Position numbers and translations under genes: made by a program
Notes under the pieces: model-generated
Database searches by the model: none
What the model was told of the DNA's origin: nothing
The model's input: only the letters and a program-made list of their open reading frames with translations
Source: Streptomyces sp. CB09001
Lineage (GTDB): Bacteria > Actinomycetota > Actinomycetes > Streptomycetales > Streptomycetaceae
NCBI RefSeq assembly: GCF_003369795.1
Contig: NZ_CP026730.1
Span: forward strand, 372,001 to 436,000
Direction of reading: 5' to 3'
DNA: 64,000 nucleotides
Shown here: positions 31,710-40,591 of the stretch, piece after piece
Position numbering within the stretch: the first letter of the stretch is position 1
How the letters are laid out: every line of letters starts with the position of its first letter

Positions 31710-33413
31710 ATGACGACATTCGCGCAGGAGCCGCCGCACGAGTCCCACGAGCCGTCCGAGGAGCCCTGGGGCCGTCCGGAGGGGTACGCGACGCACGACG
31801 TCACCAACCAGCCCCCTCCCCTGGCCCCCTACGACGCGTCCGACGACCCGGCCCTGCTGGAGGGCGTGCGGCGGGAGGGCGCCGGCTGGGCGGAGGACGG
31901 CTTGCGGCGGCTGGGCCGCCGGGCGGGCAGCGCCGAGGCGCAGGAGTGGGGCGACCTCGCGAACCGCCACGAGCCCGTGCTGCGCACCCACGACCGGTAC
32001 GGCAACCGGGTCGACGAGGTCGAGTACCACCCGAGCTGGCACCACCTGATGCGGGTCGCGGTCGGCGAGGGCCTGGCCGGGGCACCGTGGGCGGACGAGC
32101 GGCCCGGCGCGCACGTCGCACGGACCGCCGGCGGACTGGTCTGGGGCCACACCGAGGCGGGACACGGGTGCCCGACCTCGATGACGTACGCGGCGGTCCC
32201 GGCGCTGCGCGCCCAGCCCGAGCTGGCGAAGGTCTACGAACCGCTGCTGACCTCACGGGAGTACGAACCGGGGCTGCGGACGCCGACGGACAAGCGCGGT
32301 CTGCTGGCCGGCATGGGGATGACCGAGAAGCAGGGCGGCTCGGACGTCCGGACGAACAGCACGACGGCCACCGCGACCGCCGAGCCCGGCGTCTACACGC
32401 TGCGCGGGCACAAGTGGTTCACTTCGGCGCCCATGTGCGACGTGTTCCTCGTGCTGGCCCAGGCGGCCGGGGGACTGTCCTGCTTCCTGGTGCCCCGCGT
32501 GCTGCCCGACGGGACCCGCAACACCTTCCGCATCCAGCGGCTGAAGGACAAGCTCGGCAACCGGTCCAACGCCTCCTCGGAGCCCGAGTTCGACGGGACG
32601 GTGGCGTGGCTGGTCGGGCCCGAGGGGCAGGGCGTCAAGACGATCATCGAGATGGTCAACTGCACCCGGCTGGACTGCGTGATGGCCTCGGCGACGCTCA
32701 TGCGCAAGACCCTCGTCGAGGCCGGTCACCACGTACGGCACCGCACCGCGTTCGGCGCGCGGCTGGTGGACCAGCCGCTGATGCGCAACGTCCTGGCCGA
32801 CCTCGCGCTGGAGTCCGAGGCCGCGACCACCCTCACCCTGCGGCTGGCCGGCGCGGCCGACCGTGCCGTGCGCGGGGACGAGGGGGAGGCGGCGTTCCGG
32901 CGGATCGCCACCGCCGTCGGCAAGTACTGGGTGACCAAGCGCGGGCCCGCCTTCACCGCGGAGGCACTGGAGTGCCTGGGCGGCAACGGCTACGTGGAGG
33001 AGTCGGGCATGCCCCGCCACTACCGCGAGGCGCCGCTGCTGTCGATCTGGGAGGGCTCCGGGAACGTGAACGCCCTCGACGTGCTGCGGGCGCTGCGCCG
33101 CTCGCCCACCGCCGCGCACGCGCTCTTCGGGGAACTGTCCCTGGCCGGCGGGGCGGACGCCCGGCTGGACGCGGCGGTGGACCGGCTCCGGGCGGGGCTC
33201 ACCGAGGCGTCCGAGACCGGTGCCCGCCGCCTGGTGGAGCTGATGGCCCTCACCCTCCAGGCCTCCCTCCTGGTCCGGCACGCCCCGCCCGCCGTCGCCG
33301 ACGCCTTCTGCGCGACCCGGCTCGGCGGCGACTGGGGGCACGCCTTCGGCACGCTTCCGGACACGGCCGACCTCGGCCGGATCCTGGCGCGGGCCCTTCC
33401 GGGCGAGGGCTGA
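31710..33413 (+). CDS. aidB: AidB-family acyl-CoA dehydrogenase-like flavoprotein
   Basis: A 567-residue FAD protein of the acyl-CoA dehydrogenase fold matching E. coli AidB, a DNA-alkylation-response protein that binds DNA. Features: HDVTNQPPPLAPYD at the N-terminus (typical of AidB), GMTEKQGGSDVRTNST for flavin contacts, YTLRGHKWFTSAPMCDVFLVLAQA, IQRLKDKLGNRSNASSEPEF, and ECLGGNGYVEESGMPRHYREAPLLSIWEGSGNV followed by the C-terminal extension ascribed to DNA binding. Length fits the family. It is divergent from a PaaX-type regulator; uracil-DNA glycosylase lies 1.3 kb downstream, so a DNA-damage role is plausible. Confidence 0.93.
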   Translation: MTTFAQEPPHESHEPSEEPWGRPEGYATHDVTNQPPPLAPYDASDDPALLEGVRREGAGWAEDGLRRLGRRAGSAEAQEWGDLANRHEPVLRTHDRYGNRVDEVEYHPSWHHLMRVAVGEGLAGAPWADERPGAHVARTAGGLVWGHTEAGHGCPTSMTYAAVPALRAQPELAKVYEPLLTSREYEPGLRTPTDKRGLLAGMGMTEKQGGSDVRTNSTTATATAEPGVYTLRGHKWFTSAPMCDVFLVLAQAAGGLSCFLVPRVLPDGTRNTFRIQRLKDKLGNRSNASSEPEFDGTVAWLVGPEGQGVKTIIEMVNCTRLDCVMASATLMRKTLVEAGHHVRHRTAFGARLVDQPLMRNVLADLALESEAATTLTLRLAGAADRAVRGDEGEAAFRRIATAVGKYWVTKRGPAFTAEALECLGGNGYVEESGMPRHYREAPLLSIWEGSGNVNALDVLRALRRSPTAAHALFGELSLAGGADARLDAAVDRLRAGLTEASETGARRLVELMALTLQASLLVRHAPPAVADAFCATRLGGDWGHAFGTLPDTADLGRILARALPGEG

Positions 33414-33561
33414 GCAGGCGGCCCCCGGAACTCTCCGGACCCGACACCACCGCCCTGACCTGGGCCGACACTCCTTCCGGGGGTGACTGTCAGTGCCTGG
33501 GTGCAGACTGGCCCGTGTCCGAGACGAAGGCGTCGACGAAGACGCCGCGGAGGTGATCGGC

Positions 33562-34647
33562 ATGACCGAGGTACTGCTCGCCGTGGGCACCCGCAAGGGC
33601 CTGTTCATCGGGCGCCGGCGGGGTGGCACCTGGGAGTTCGACGAGAGTCCCTACTTCAACGCACAGGCGGTCTACTCGGTCGCCCTCGACACCCGCGGCG
33701 ACACCCCGCGGCTGCTGGCCGGCGGCGACAGCGCGCACTGGGGTCCGTCGGTGTTCCACTCCGACGACCTGGGCCGGACCTGGACCGAACCGGCCGCGCC
33801 GGCCGTCAAGTTCCCCAAGGACACCGGCGCCTCCCTGGAGCGGGTGTGGCAGCTGCACCCGGCCGCCGCCGAGCCGGACGTGGTGTACGCGGGCACGGAG
33901 CCCGCGGCGCTGTACCGCTCGGAGGACCGCGGTGAGAGCTTCGAGCTGGTCCGCCCGCTGTGGGAGCACCCCACGCGGCCGAAGTGGGTGCCGGGCGGTG
34001 GCGGCGAGGGGCTGCACACCGTCCTCACCGACGCGCGCGACCCCAGGTCCGTGACGGTCGCCGTCTCGACCGCGGGCGTCTTCCGCACCTCCGACGGCGG
34101 GGCGAGCTGGGCGCCGTCCAACTCCGGCGTCTCCGCCGTCTTCCTGCCGGACCCCGACCCGGAGTTCGGCCAGTGCGTGCACAAGGTCGCGCGCGACGCG
34201 GCCGCCCCGGACCGCCTGTACCTCCAGAACCACTGGGGGGTCTACCGCAGCGACGACGCCGGAGCGCACTGGACGGACATCGGCGAGGGCCTGCCCTCCA
34301 CGTTCGGCTTCGCGGTGGCCGCCCACCCGCACCGCGGCGACACGGCGTACGTCTTCCCGATCAACGCGGACGCCGACCGGGTGCCCGCGGACCACCGCTG
34401 CCGGGTCTTCCGCACGGCGGACGCGGGCAAGAGCTGGGAGCCGCTCTCGGCGGGCCTGCCCCAGGAGGACCACTACGGCACGGTGCTGCGCGACGCGCTG
34501 TCCACGGACGACGCGGAGCAGGCGGGCGTGTACTTCGGCAACCGCAACGGCGAGGTGTTCGCGTCGGCCGACGACGGCGACAGCTGGCGGCAGTTGGCCT
34601 CCCACCTGCCGGACGTGCTGTGCGTGCGGGCCGCGGTCGTCGCGTGA
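33562..34647 (+). CDS. BNR/sialidase-like beta-propeller protein
   Basis: A 361-residue protein built of Asp-box (BNR) repeats, as in sialidases and plant photosystem-assembly-like propellers. Copies of the S-x-D-x-G-x-x-W box include [60 protein letters not shown] and [12 protein letters not shown]. No signal peptide is present and catalytic sialidase residues are not evident, so it is probably a cytoplasmic scaffold or enzyme of unknown type. GGAGGTGATC precedes the ATG at 33562. It follows aidB by about 150 bases. Confidence 0.88.
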   Translation: MTEVLLAVGTRKGLFIGRRRGGTWEFDESPYFNAQAVYSVALDTRGDTPRLLAGGDSAHWGPSVFHSDDLGRTWTEPAAPAVKFPKDTGASLERVWQLHPAAAEPDVVYAGTEPAALYRSEDRGESFELVRPLWEHPTRPKWVPGGGGEGLHTVLTDARDPRSVTVAVSTAGVFRTSDGGASWAPSNSGVSAVFLPDPDPEFGQCVHKVARDAAAPDRLYLQNHWGVYRSDDAGAHWTDIGEGLPSTFGFAVAAHPHRGDTAYVFPINADADRVPADHRCRVFRTADAGKSWEPLSAGLPQEDHYGTVLRDALSTDDAEQAGVYFGNRNGEVFASADDGDSWRQLASHLPDVLCVRAAVVA

Positions 34648-34717
34648 ACCGGACCGGGGGGACCGGCCTTGGCCACCGGTTGATCGGCGTCACCCGTACG
34701 GCAGTAGGGTGACGCCC

Positions 34718-35395
34718 GTGGCACCACGACCCTTGAATGAAATCGTCGAAGCGGGCTGGGCGAAGGCCCTGGAACCCGTCGCCGGACGGATCACCTCGAT
34801 GGGTGAGTTCCTGCGCGCGGAGATCGCCGCCGGACGCACCTACCTCCCGGCGGGGGCGAACGTCCTGCGGGCCTTCCAGCAGCCCTTCGACGATGTCCGG
34901 GTCCTGATCGTCGGACAGGATCCCTACCCCACTCCGGGGCACGCCGTCGGACTGTCGTTCTCCGTCGCGCCCGAGGTACGCCCGCTGCCCGGCAGCCTCG
35001 TCAACATCTTCCGGGAGCTGAACACCGACCTGAGTCTTCCGCAGCCCTCCAACGGGGATCTGACGCCCTGGACACAGCAGGGCGTGCTGCTGCTCAACAG
35101 GGCGCTCACCACGGCCCCGCGCAAGCCCGCGGCCCACCGCGGCAAGGGCTGGGAGGAGGTCACCGAGCAGGCGATACGGGCACTGGCGGCGCGCGGCAAG
35201 CCGATGGTGTCCATCCTCTGGGGCCGCGACGCCCGCAATCTGCGGCCACTGCTCGGCGATCTGCCGGCCGTGGAGTCCGCACACCCGTCCCCCATGTCGG
35301 CCGACCGGGGCTTCTTCGGCTCCCGTCCGTTCAGCCGGGCCAACGACCTGCTGATGCGCCTGGGAGGTCAGCCGGTCGACTGGCGCCTGCCGTGA
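34718..35395 (+). CDS. ung: uracil-DNA glycosylase, family 1
   Basis: A 225-residue Ung enzyme that excises uracil from DNA. The water-activating loop [18 protein letters not shown] (Asp68), VLLLNRALT and the Leu-intercalation/His loop [21 protein letters not shown] (His189) are intact. GTG at 34718, with AGGG eight bases upstream, gives the usual short N-terminus; GTG at 34709 would add three residues. Its stop overlaps the start of the sugar kinase gene (GTGA, 35392-35395), implying coupled translation of two functionally unrelated enzymes. Confidence 0.96.
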   Translation: MAPRPLNEIVEAGWAKALEPVAGRITSMGEFLRAEIAAGRTYLPAGANVLRAFQQPFDDVRVLIVGQDPYPTPGHAVGLSFSVAPEVRPLPGSLVNIFRELNTDLSLPQPSNGDLTPWTQQGVLLLNRALTTAPRKPAAHRGKGWEEVTEQAIRALAARGKPMVSILWGRDARNLRPLLGDLPAVESAHPSPMSADRGFFGSRPFSRANDLLMRLGGQPVDWRLP

Positions 35396-36378
35396 GCACC
35401 GGCTTCCTGGCCGTGGACTCGGGCGGCTCGGGGCTGCGCGTCGTCGTCGGCGCCGTCGGCGACCGCGGCGGCGGACCCGGCCCGCTCGGTCGGCGGGTCT
35501 CGCGGGAGCCCGTCCGCACCGGCGCGCGCGGGATCGACCCCGAGCACCTCCTGGCGCAACTGCTGCCCATGGCCAGGGCGTTGACCGCCGAAAGCGGCGT
35601 CTCCCGGCTCGACACCGTCGTCGTCGGGGCCGCCGGACTGGCCACGCTGGGCGACGCACTGCGCGCCGAACTGCCGGGCGCGCTGGCCCGGGAGCTGGGC
35701 GTACGGACGGTCGCCCTGGCCGCCGACGCCGTCACCGCGTACGTGGGCGCGCTGGGTGCGCGGGCCGGCTCGGTGGTGGCCGCCGGTACCGGCCTGATCG
35801 CGGTCGGCACCGACCTGACCCGCTGGCGCCGGGCGGACGGCTGGGGACATCTGCTGGGCGACTGCGGCGGCGGGGCCTGGATCGGGCGGGCCGGTCTCGA
35901 GGCGGCGCTGCGCGCCCATGACGGGCGGGAGGGCGGCTCCGCGCCGCTGCTGGCCCGCGCCGAGGCGCGTTTCGGCCCGGCGGCGGGGCTGCCCGGGCAG
36001 GTGTATCCGCGGTCCGACCGTCCGGCCGTCCTGGCCTCCTTCGCGCCGGAGGTGGCGGCGTGTGCCGGCACCGACCCCGTCGCGGCGCAGATCCTCGGGA
36101 CCGCCGCCCGGCACCTGGCCGACTCGGCCGCCGCGGTCTGTCCGGCCGGCGGTGAGCCCCTCGTCGCCGTCACCGGCGGGCTGACGCGGCTGGGCGATCC
36201 GCTCCTCGTACCGCTGGGCGAGGAGCTGGCGCAAAGGCTGCCGCAGGCGCGGTGGACGGCCGCCGAAGGTGATCCGCTGGACGGCTCGGTCCGGGTCGCG
36301 ACCGACCTGGCGACCGCTTCGTTCACGCTTCCGAGTGACGACGGGATGCTGTCGGTGACGACCGTGCCGGACGGCTGA
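35392..36378 (+). CDS. BadF/N-acetylglucosamine kinase-type ATPase
   Basis: A 328-residue protein of the BadF/BadG/BcrA/BcrD ATPase superfamily, which includes eukaryotic-type N-acetylglucosamine kinase. It carries phosphate-1 [14 protein letters not shown], connect/phosphate-2 region [11 protein letters not shown], a [17 protein letters not shown] segment like GlcNAc kinases (GWGxxLGDxGSxxxIG) and the adenosine motif [13 protein letters not shown]. No 4Fe-4S cysteines of the activase type are present, so a sugar kinase is favoured. Its GTG start overlaps the ung stop. A DasR-like operator lies about 2.4 kb downstream before a lactonase gene, which may be a coincidence. Confidence 0.85.
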   Translation: MSTGFLAVDSGGSGLRVVVGAVGDRGGGPGPLGRRVSREPVRTGARGIDPEHLLAQLLPMARALTAESGVSRLDTVVVGAAGLATLGDALRAELPGALARELGVRTVALAADAVTAYVGALGARAGSVVAAGTGLIAVGTDLTRWRRADGWGHLLGDCGGGAWIGRAGLEAALRAHDGREGGSAPLLARAEARFGPAAGLPGQVYPRSDRPAVLASFAPEVAACAGTDPVAAQILGTAARHLADSAAAVCPAGGEPLVAVTGGLTRLGDPLLVPLGEELAQRLPQARWTAAEGDPLDGSVRVATDLATASFTLPSDDGMLSVTTVPDG

Positions 36379-36516
36379 GAACCGGTCCGCCGACGAGGTG
36401 AATCATGCCGATGTCAGCCGATCCGTACATCACTCAACAGACAAAACAGGACGGATACCGCTCACCCGCACCCTCCCCGAACAGGGAAACCCCGGAAACC
36501 AGTAACATGCGGCGCC

Positions 36517-37443
36517 ATGAGCTCCCCCACTGGGCCCGCGTCCGGCCTGCCAGTACGAATGCCGCGCCCCCGCCAGCCCGGACGGCACCGCCGTCCCGAA
36601 CCCCTGGTGGCTCCCGAGGGCGCGCCGGCGCTCGTCCTCGCGGTGCCGGGGACGCCCAGTAGCGCCACCCGGGGCCTCGCCGACGAGGTCATCAGCATCG
36701 CCCGTTCCGAGCTGCCCGGGCTCGACGCCCGGATCGGCCACCTCGACGGGGACGACGACGCCGAGTTCCCCTCGGTGACCACCGTGCTCGTCCGGGCCGC
36801 CGAGGAGCGCACCGCCCGCTTCGAGCAGGCGCGCGCCGCCGGACTCGACGTGAAGGAGCCGGACGGCCCCGTCGCGGTCGTCGTGCCGCTGCTCGCCGGG
36901 CCGGACAACGCGCTGCTGCGCCGGATCCGGCAGGCCGTGATGGACAGCAAGATCGCGGCCGAGCTGACCGATGTTCTCGGACCGCACCCGCTGCTGGCCG
37001 AGGCCCTGCACGTGCGGCTCTCCGAGGCCGGTCTCGCCCGCGCCGACCGCGCCCGTCTGTTCACCGTGGCGACCGCCGCGGACGGCATCATCCTCGCCTC
37101 CGTCGGCGGTGACGAGGCCGTCCAGGCGGCCGGGATCACCGGCATGCTGCTCGCCGCGCGGCTCGCCGTGCCGGTGATCGCGGCGGCGCTGGACGAGGAG
37201 GGCTCGATCGCCTCCGTCGCCGAGCAGCTGCGCTCCTCGGGCTCCCAGCAGCTGGCGCTCGCGCCGTATCTGATCGGCCCGGAGATCGAGGCGTCCGTGC
37301 TGGAGGAGGCGGCCAAGGAGGCGGCCTGCTCCACCGCCGAGCCGCTCGGCCCCTACCCGGCGATCGGCAAGCTGGCGCTGGCCAAGTACACGACGGCGCT
37401 GGGCATCTCGCCGCAGCCGGCGCAGGGGGCGCCGGTTCGGTGA
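36517..37443 (+). CDS. CbiX/sirohydrochlorin-chelatase-like protein lacking the catalytic histidine
   Basis: A 308-residue protein with the two-fold repeated CbiX/CbiK-like arrangement: PALVLAVPGTPSSATRGLADEVISIARSELPGLDARIGHLD ... PVAVVVPLLAGPDNALLRRI, then a second half LFTVATAADGIILASVGGDEAVQAAGITGMLLAARLAVPVIAAALDEEGSIASVAEQLRSSGSQQLALAPYLI. In chelatases the first strand ends in a metal-ligand His (HGS); here VPGTPSS has no histidine, so enzymatic chelation is doubtful. Homologues are often named sirohydrochlorin chelatase by profile match. It is a stand-alone gene ending in a strong terminator. Confidence 0.8.
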   Translation: MSSPTGPASGLPVRMPRPRQPGRHRRPEPLVAPEGAPALVLAVPGTPSSATRGLADEVISIARSELPGLDARIGHLDGDDDAEFPSVTTVLVRAAEERTARFEQARAAGLDVKEPDGPVAVVVPLLAGPDNALLRRIRQAVMDSKIAAELTDVLGPHPLLAEALHVRLSEAGLARADRARLFTVATAADGIILASVGGDEAVQAAGITGMLLAARLAVPVIAAALDEEGSIASVAEQLRSSGSQQLALAPYLIGPEIEASVLEEAAKEAACSTAEPLGPYPAIGKLALAKYTTALGISPQPAQGAPVR

Positions 37444-37477
37444 GGGGCGCGTGCGCCTGCGCATTTTGGCGTGTGTG

Positions 37478-37511
37478 AAGGGGCCCGCTCCGGGTGAGGA
37501 GCGGGCCCCTT
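37478..37511 (+). terminator. very strong hairpin terminator
   Basis: A 14-bp perfect stem (37478-37491 with 37498-37511; AAGGGGCCCGCTCC pairing with its complement) and a six-base loop, ending in TT, 35 bases after the CbiX-like gene. Confidence 0.9.
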
Positions 37512-37601
37512 CGGCGTGGCCGTGGGGTACGGAGCCGTGGGTCGGGATCGCGTCCGGCGTGGGTGCGGGCGGGGGTGGGTCGTGTTGCCCGGCGCCGGCG
37601 G

Positions 37602-37645
37602 GGCGCCTCCCCCACTCGCGGCTTCGCTCGAGCGGGAGGTGCCCC
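37602..37645. repeat. Streptomyces-type dispersed palindromic element
   Basis: CGCCTCCCCCACTCGCGGCT followed by TCGCTCGAGCGGGAGGTGCC: CCTCCC/GGGAGG arms around a CTCG/CGAG inverted repeat. I recognise closely similar short intergenic elements scattered through Streptomyces genomes. It lies in the 199 bases between the terminator at 37511 and the lactonase stop. Confidence 0.5.
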
Positions 37646-37710
37646 ACCGCCCACCCGTGCCGCCCCAGCGGCACGACCGCCCGCAGCTGGGGTCACTCGG
37701 CCGTTTGCGG

Positions 37711-38748
37711 CTAGGGGGCGAAGATCACGCAGGAGGCTGCCGGGACCGCGAGGGAGCCGGTGCGGCGGGGGACGCCGGTGGTCGGGTCCAGGGCGAACCA
37801 GGTCACGTCTCCCGAGCGCTCGTTGGCCGCGTACAGGAAGCCGTCCGCCACGGAGATGTCGCGGGGCCAGTGCCCGCCGCAGGGCACGGTGGCGGACAGC
37901 CGCAGTCCGTCCGGCTCCACGGCGAGCACGGACAGGACGTCCTCCCCGCGGGTGGCGGTCCACACGAAGCGGCCGTCGGGCGAGACGACGACGCCGGACG
38001 GGTAGGCGTCGCCCGCCGGGGCGCCCGGCAGCACCGGCACCTCGGTGAGGGGCTTGAGCGAGCCGTCGGCGGCGTCCCAGTGGCAGACGGTGACGGTGGG
38101 CGCCAGTTCGTTGAGGACGTAGGCGTGCGAGCCGTCCGGATGGAAGGCCAGGTGCCGCGGCCCCGACCCCGGCCGCAGCGCGATCTCGCGGTGCACGGCG
38201 GGGGCACCGTCCGCGAGGGTGCAGACCCGCACGGAGTCGGTGCCGAGGTCCACGCTGACGGCCCACCGCCCGCTGGTGTCGGGCCGCACCTGGTGGGCGT
38301 GCGGTCCCTGCTGCCGCTGGGCGTGCGGGCCGGAGCCGGTGTGCCGCAGCACGCCGGACGCGGAGCGGGCGAGGGTGCCATCGGCGCGGACCGGGACGGC
38401 GGTGACGGTGCCGGAGCCGTAGTTGGCGGTCAGCACGTGCCCGGCGTACAGGCTGAGGTGGGTCGGTCCGTCGCCCTCGACGGGCACCGGCCGTCCGGTG
38501 GGCTCGGGCCTGTCCCCGTTCACCCGGTAGGCGGCCACCGCACCCTCGGCCGTCTCGCTGACGGCGTAGAGCGTGTCCCCGTCGGGCGCCAGGGCCAGGT
38601 AGGAGGGGTCGGCGAGCCCGTCCGTGCCGCTCACGACCGTGAGGGCGCCGCTGTCGGGGGCGACGGTCGCCGTCAGGATGCCGGGGCCGCCGGCCGCCGT
38701 GAACGACCCGATGTATGCCCGCCGCTGCCGCCTGCCGCCGTCCGTCAC
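37711..38748 (-). CDS. lactonase-family beta-propeller (6-phosphogluconolactonase-like)
   Basis: A 345-residue seven-bladed propeller of the YbhE/Pgl type: RAYIGSFTAAGGPGILTATVAPDSGALTVV, GLADPSYLALAPDGDTLYAVSE, GDGPTHLSLYAGHVLTANYGSGTV, HQVRPDTSGRWAVSVDLGTDSV, GSGPRHLAFHPDGSHAYVLNEL, AYPSGVVVSPDGRFVWTATRG, GHWPRDISVADGFLYAANERSG. Repeated PDG..LY elements are the blade turns. Predicted to hydrolyse a sugar lactone in the cytoplasm. GTG at 38748 has GAGAGGGG upstream. A DasR-like operator 92 bases ahead of the start suggests control by aminosugar supply. Confidence 0.9.
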   Translation of the reverse strand: MTDGGRRQRRAYIGSFTAAGGPGILTATVAPDSGALTVVSGTDGLADPSYLALAPDGDTLYAVSETAEGAVAAYRVNGDRPEPTGRPVPVEGDGPTHLSLYAGHVLTANYGSGTVTAVPVRADGTLARSASGVLRHTGSGPHAQRQQGPHAHQVRPDTSGRWAVSVDLGTDSVRVCTLADGAPAVHREIALRPGSGPRHLAFHPDGSHAYVLNELAPTVTVCHWDAADGSLKPLTEVPVLPGAPAGDAYPSGVVVSPDGRFVWTATRGEDVLSVLAVEPDGLRLSATVPCGGHWPRDISVADGFLYAANERSGDVTWFALDPTTGVPRRTGSLAVPAASCVIFAP

Positions 38749-38838
38749 CGCTGCCCCTCTCGTCCCGCTTCGCCCTCGGTCGCCTGGAGCGCCACCCTGA
38801 TCGTCCGCCCCGGAGCGACGGTAGCAGTCGATCACTGG

Positions 38839-38850
38839 CGGTCTAGACCA
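38839..38850. promoter_or_regulatory. DasR-responsive-element-like site (GGTCTAGACCA)
   Basis: GGTCTAGACC (38840-38849) is a perfect palindrome. With the next A it matches 11 consecutive positions of the 16-base dre consensus of DasR, the GlcNAc-6P-sensing GntR regulator of Streptomyces. It lies between the lactonase start (38748) and the FUSC stop (38884). Confidence 0.6.
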
Positions 38851-38883
38851 AACGGGTGTCGCAGGGGCGTCGGGCGGCCCGGG

Positions 38884-40374
38884 TCAGGCGCCGGCCAGAC
38901 GTGAACCCGAGGGGCTGCGCAGGGGCGCGGCGAGTTCGGCGAGGGCGTGTTCCAGGTCGTGGAGGTGGGCCAGCGCGGGTTCGGCGGCACGCGGGTGGCC
39001 CGCGCGGGCCGGGACGGCGCCCCCGCCGGTGAGCGCCTCGACCGCCGCCTCGACACGCCAGCAGGCGGCGGCCAGCCGGGCGTCGTGCGAGGCTTCGGGG
39101 TCGGCGGCCACGGCGACCAGGCCGCGGATCTCCCGGGCGCAGTCGTCGAGCAGGTCCAGGACCCGTCGCGCCCGCCGCCTACGGCCGTACATGGGGCTCA
39201 GCGGGTGCACGAGCGGGGCGACCGACAGCCGTACCCGGCCCAGCAGCTGTTCCAGTTCCGCCACGCGTGGCGCCGGGTCGGCACCCTCGGTCCCGGCGAG
39301 GCGGGCTGCGGCCTCAGCGGTGCAGGCGTGCACGCAGCGCAGGGCGCGCTGGATCCAGACGTCGGTGACGGCGTGCGTGGTGACCGGCAGGACGAAGAGC
39401 ACGGCGAGCGCGGCGCCGAGCGCGCCCACGCCGGTCTCGGCGATCCGCAGGGCGAGCAGGCCGGGGCCGAGAACGCCCAGGAGGCCGTAGAGCAGCTCGG
39501 CGAGAAGGGTCACGCAGAGCATCATCCAGGTGTAGGAGACCGCGGCGGTGTAGAAGATGCCGAAGACGCAGGCGGCGGCGAGTACGGCGGTGGGCACCGG
39601 CGCTCCGGCCACCGGCACGGCGATCAGGAAGCCCAGCCCGATGCCGACGACCGTGCCGAGGACCCGGCGGAAGCCGCGTACCAGCGTCTCACCGCGCGAG
39701 GTGGTGTTGACGAACACCCACCAGGTGGCGCCGACGGCCCAGTACCAGCGGTCCCCGGACACCAGCTGGCCCACGACCAGGGCGAAACCGGCGCCCGCGG
39801 TCGCCTGCACGGCCTGCCGGGTGGTGATGCGGGCCAGTCCGGTGCCGGCGGGCGGCGCGGGGACGGCGGGCGCGGGCCGGCGACGCTCGTAGCACCACAG
39901 TCCGAACCGCACCGCCGCGGCGGTGGCCACGGACAGCAGGACGGCGGCGAACATCTCGGGCAGCCGGTCCGTGGTGGCGTGCAGGAACTGGGCGATGAAG
40001 AAGGTCATGAAGGCGAAGACGCCGAGGCTGTGCCCGCGCGGGCCCCAGCGACGCGCGTACACGCCGGCGCCGACGACGGCGAGGAAGGTGAGATCCCGGG
40101 CCACCGGGAGGTCGTGCAGCGCGGCGGCTGCGGTGAGCACGGGCAGCCCGGCGACCGGCAGCAGCGCGGTGGTGAAGGCCTGACCGCGCACGGTGGCGTC
40201 GGTGACGGTGAAGAGCGCGAGCAGGGCGGCGAGGCCCCCGATGATCGCGCCGATCAGGGACGTACCGGCCAGCCCGCACACCACGACGGCCAGCCCGATG
40301 CCGAGGACGGCCCGGGCGGCGAACCGCAGCCGGGACCGTCCCGGGTCCGGGCTCACGAACACCTTCTTCAGCAC
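38884..40374 (-). CDS. second FUSC-family membrane protein
   Basis: A 496-residue integral membrane protein with two hydrophobic halves. The first is AVLGIGLAVVVCGLAGTSLIGAIIGGLAALLALFTV through FAAVLLSVATAAAVRFGLW. The second is QATAGAGFALVVGQLVSGDRWYWAVGATWWVFV, RVLGTVVGIGLGFLIAVPVAG, AAACVFGIFYTAAVSYTWMMLCVTLLAEL and ETGVGALGAALAVLFVLPV. A soluble helical C-terminus of about 130 residues follows. The RGETLVRGFRRVLGTVVG motif after the fifth span is typical of FUSC/YccS exporters. GTG at 40374 has GAGGGGG upstream. It is divergent from an Lrp/AsnC regulator, its possible controller, and only distantly similar to the exporter at 19249. Confidence 0.88.
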   Translation of the reverse strand: MLKKVFVSPDPGRSRLRFAARAVLGIGLAVVVCGLAGTSLIGAIIGGLAALLALFTVTDATVRGQAFTTALLPVAGLPVLTAAAALHDLPVARDLTFLAVVGAGVYARRWGPRGHSLGVFAFMTFFIAQFLHATTDRLPEMFAAVLLSVATAAAVRFGLWCYERRRPAPAVPAPPAGTGLARITTRQAVQATAGAGFALVVGQLVSGDRWYWAVGATWWVFVNTTSRGETLVRGFRRVLGTVVGIGLGFLIAVPVAGAPVPTAVLAAACVFGIFYTAAVSYTWMMLCVTLLAELLYGLLGVLGPGLLALRIAETGVGALGAALAVLFVLPVTTHAVTDVWIQRALRCVHACTAEAAARLAGTEGADPAPRVAELEQLLGRVRLSVAPLVHPLSPMYGRRRRARRVLDLLDDCAREIRGLVAVAADPEASHDARLAAACWRVEAAVEALTGGGAVPARAGHPRAAEPALAHLHDLEHALAELAAPLRSPSGSRLAGA

Positions 40375-40514
40375 TGATTACCGCCCCCTCGCTCGCTCAC
40401 GCCACCGGCCCGGAAGTCACCACACGCAAAAGGCGCCGCGGGGTCCGCAGCGCCATCGACACGTCTATAGGAGCATCCCGGACGCCAGTGGCTCAACAGG
40501 CTGCCGCCGGAATG

Positions 40515-40568
40515 GGCCATTGGTACTGTGATCACGGCATGCCTGCGGCCACCGGAGAGCCAATGGCC
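40515..40568. promoter_or_regulatory. wide inverted repeat GGCCATTGG ... CCAATGGCC upstream of the Lrp gene
   Basis: Nine-base perfect arms at 40515-40523 and 40560-40568, with 36 bases between, in the 217-base gap between the FUSC and Lrp genes. Lrp/AsnC proteins bind as octamers to spaced palindromic sites and usually repress themselves. Confidence 0.6.
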
Positions 40569-40591
40569 GACTGAAGGGGGCCGGACCCGCG

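Noticed and set aside
36405..36662. Short open frame starting before the CbiX-like gene
   Set aside because: It overlaps the well-supported gene at 36517 in another frame and shows no family or coding pattern.
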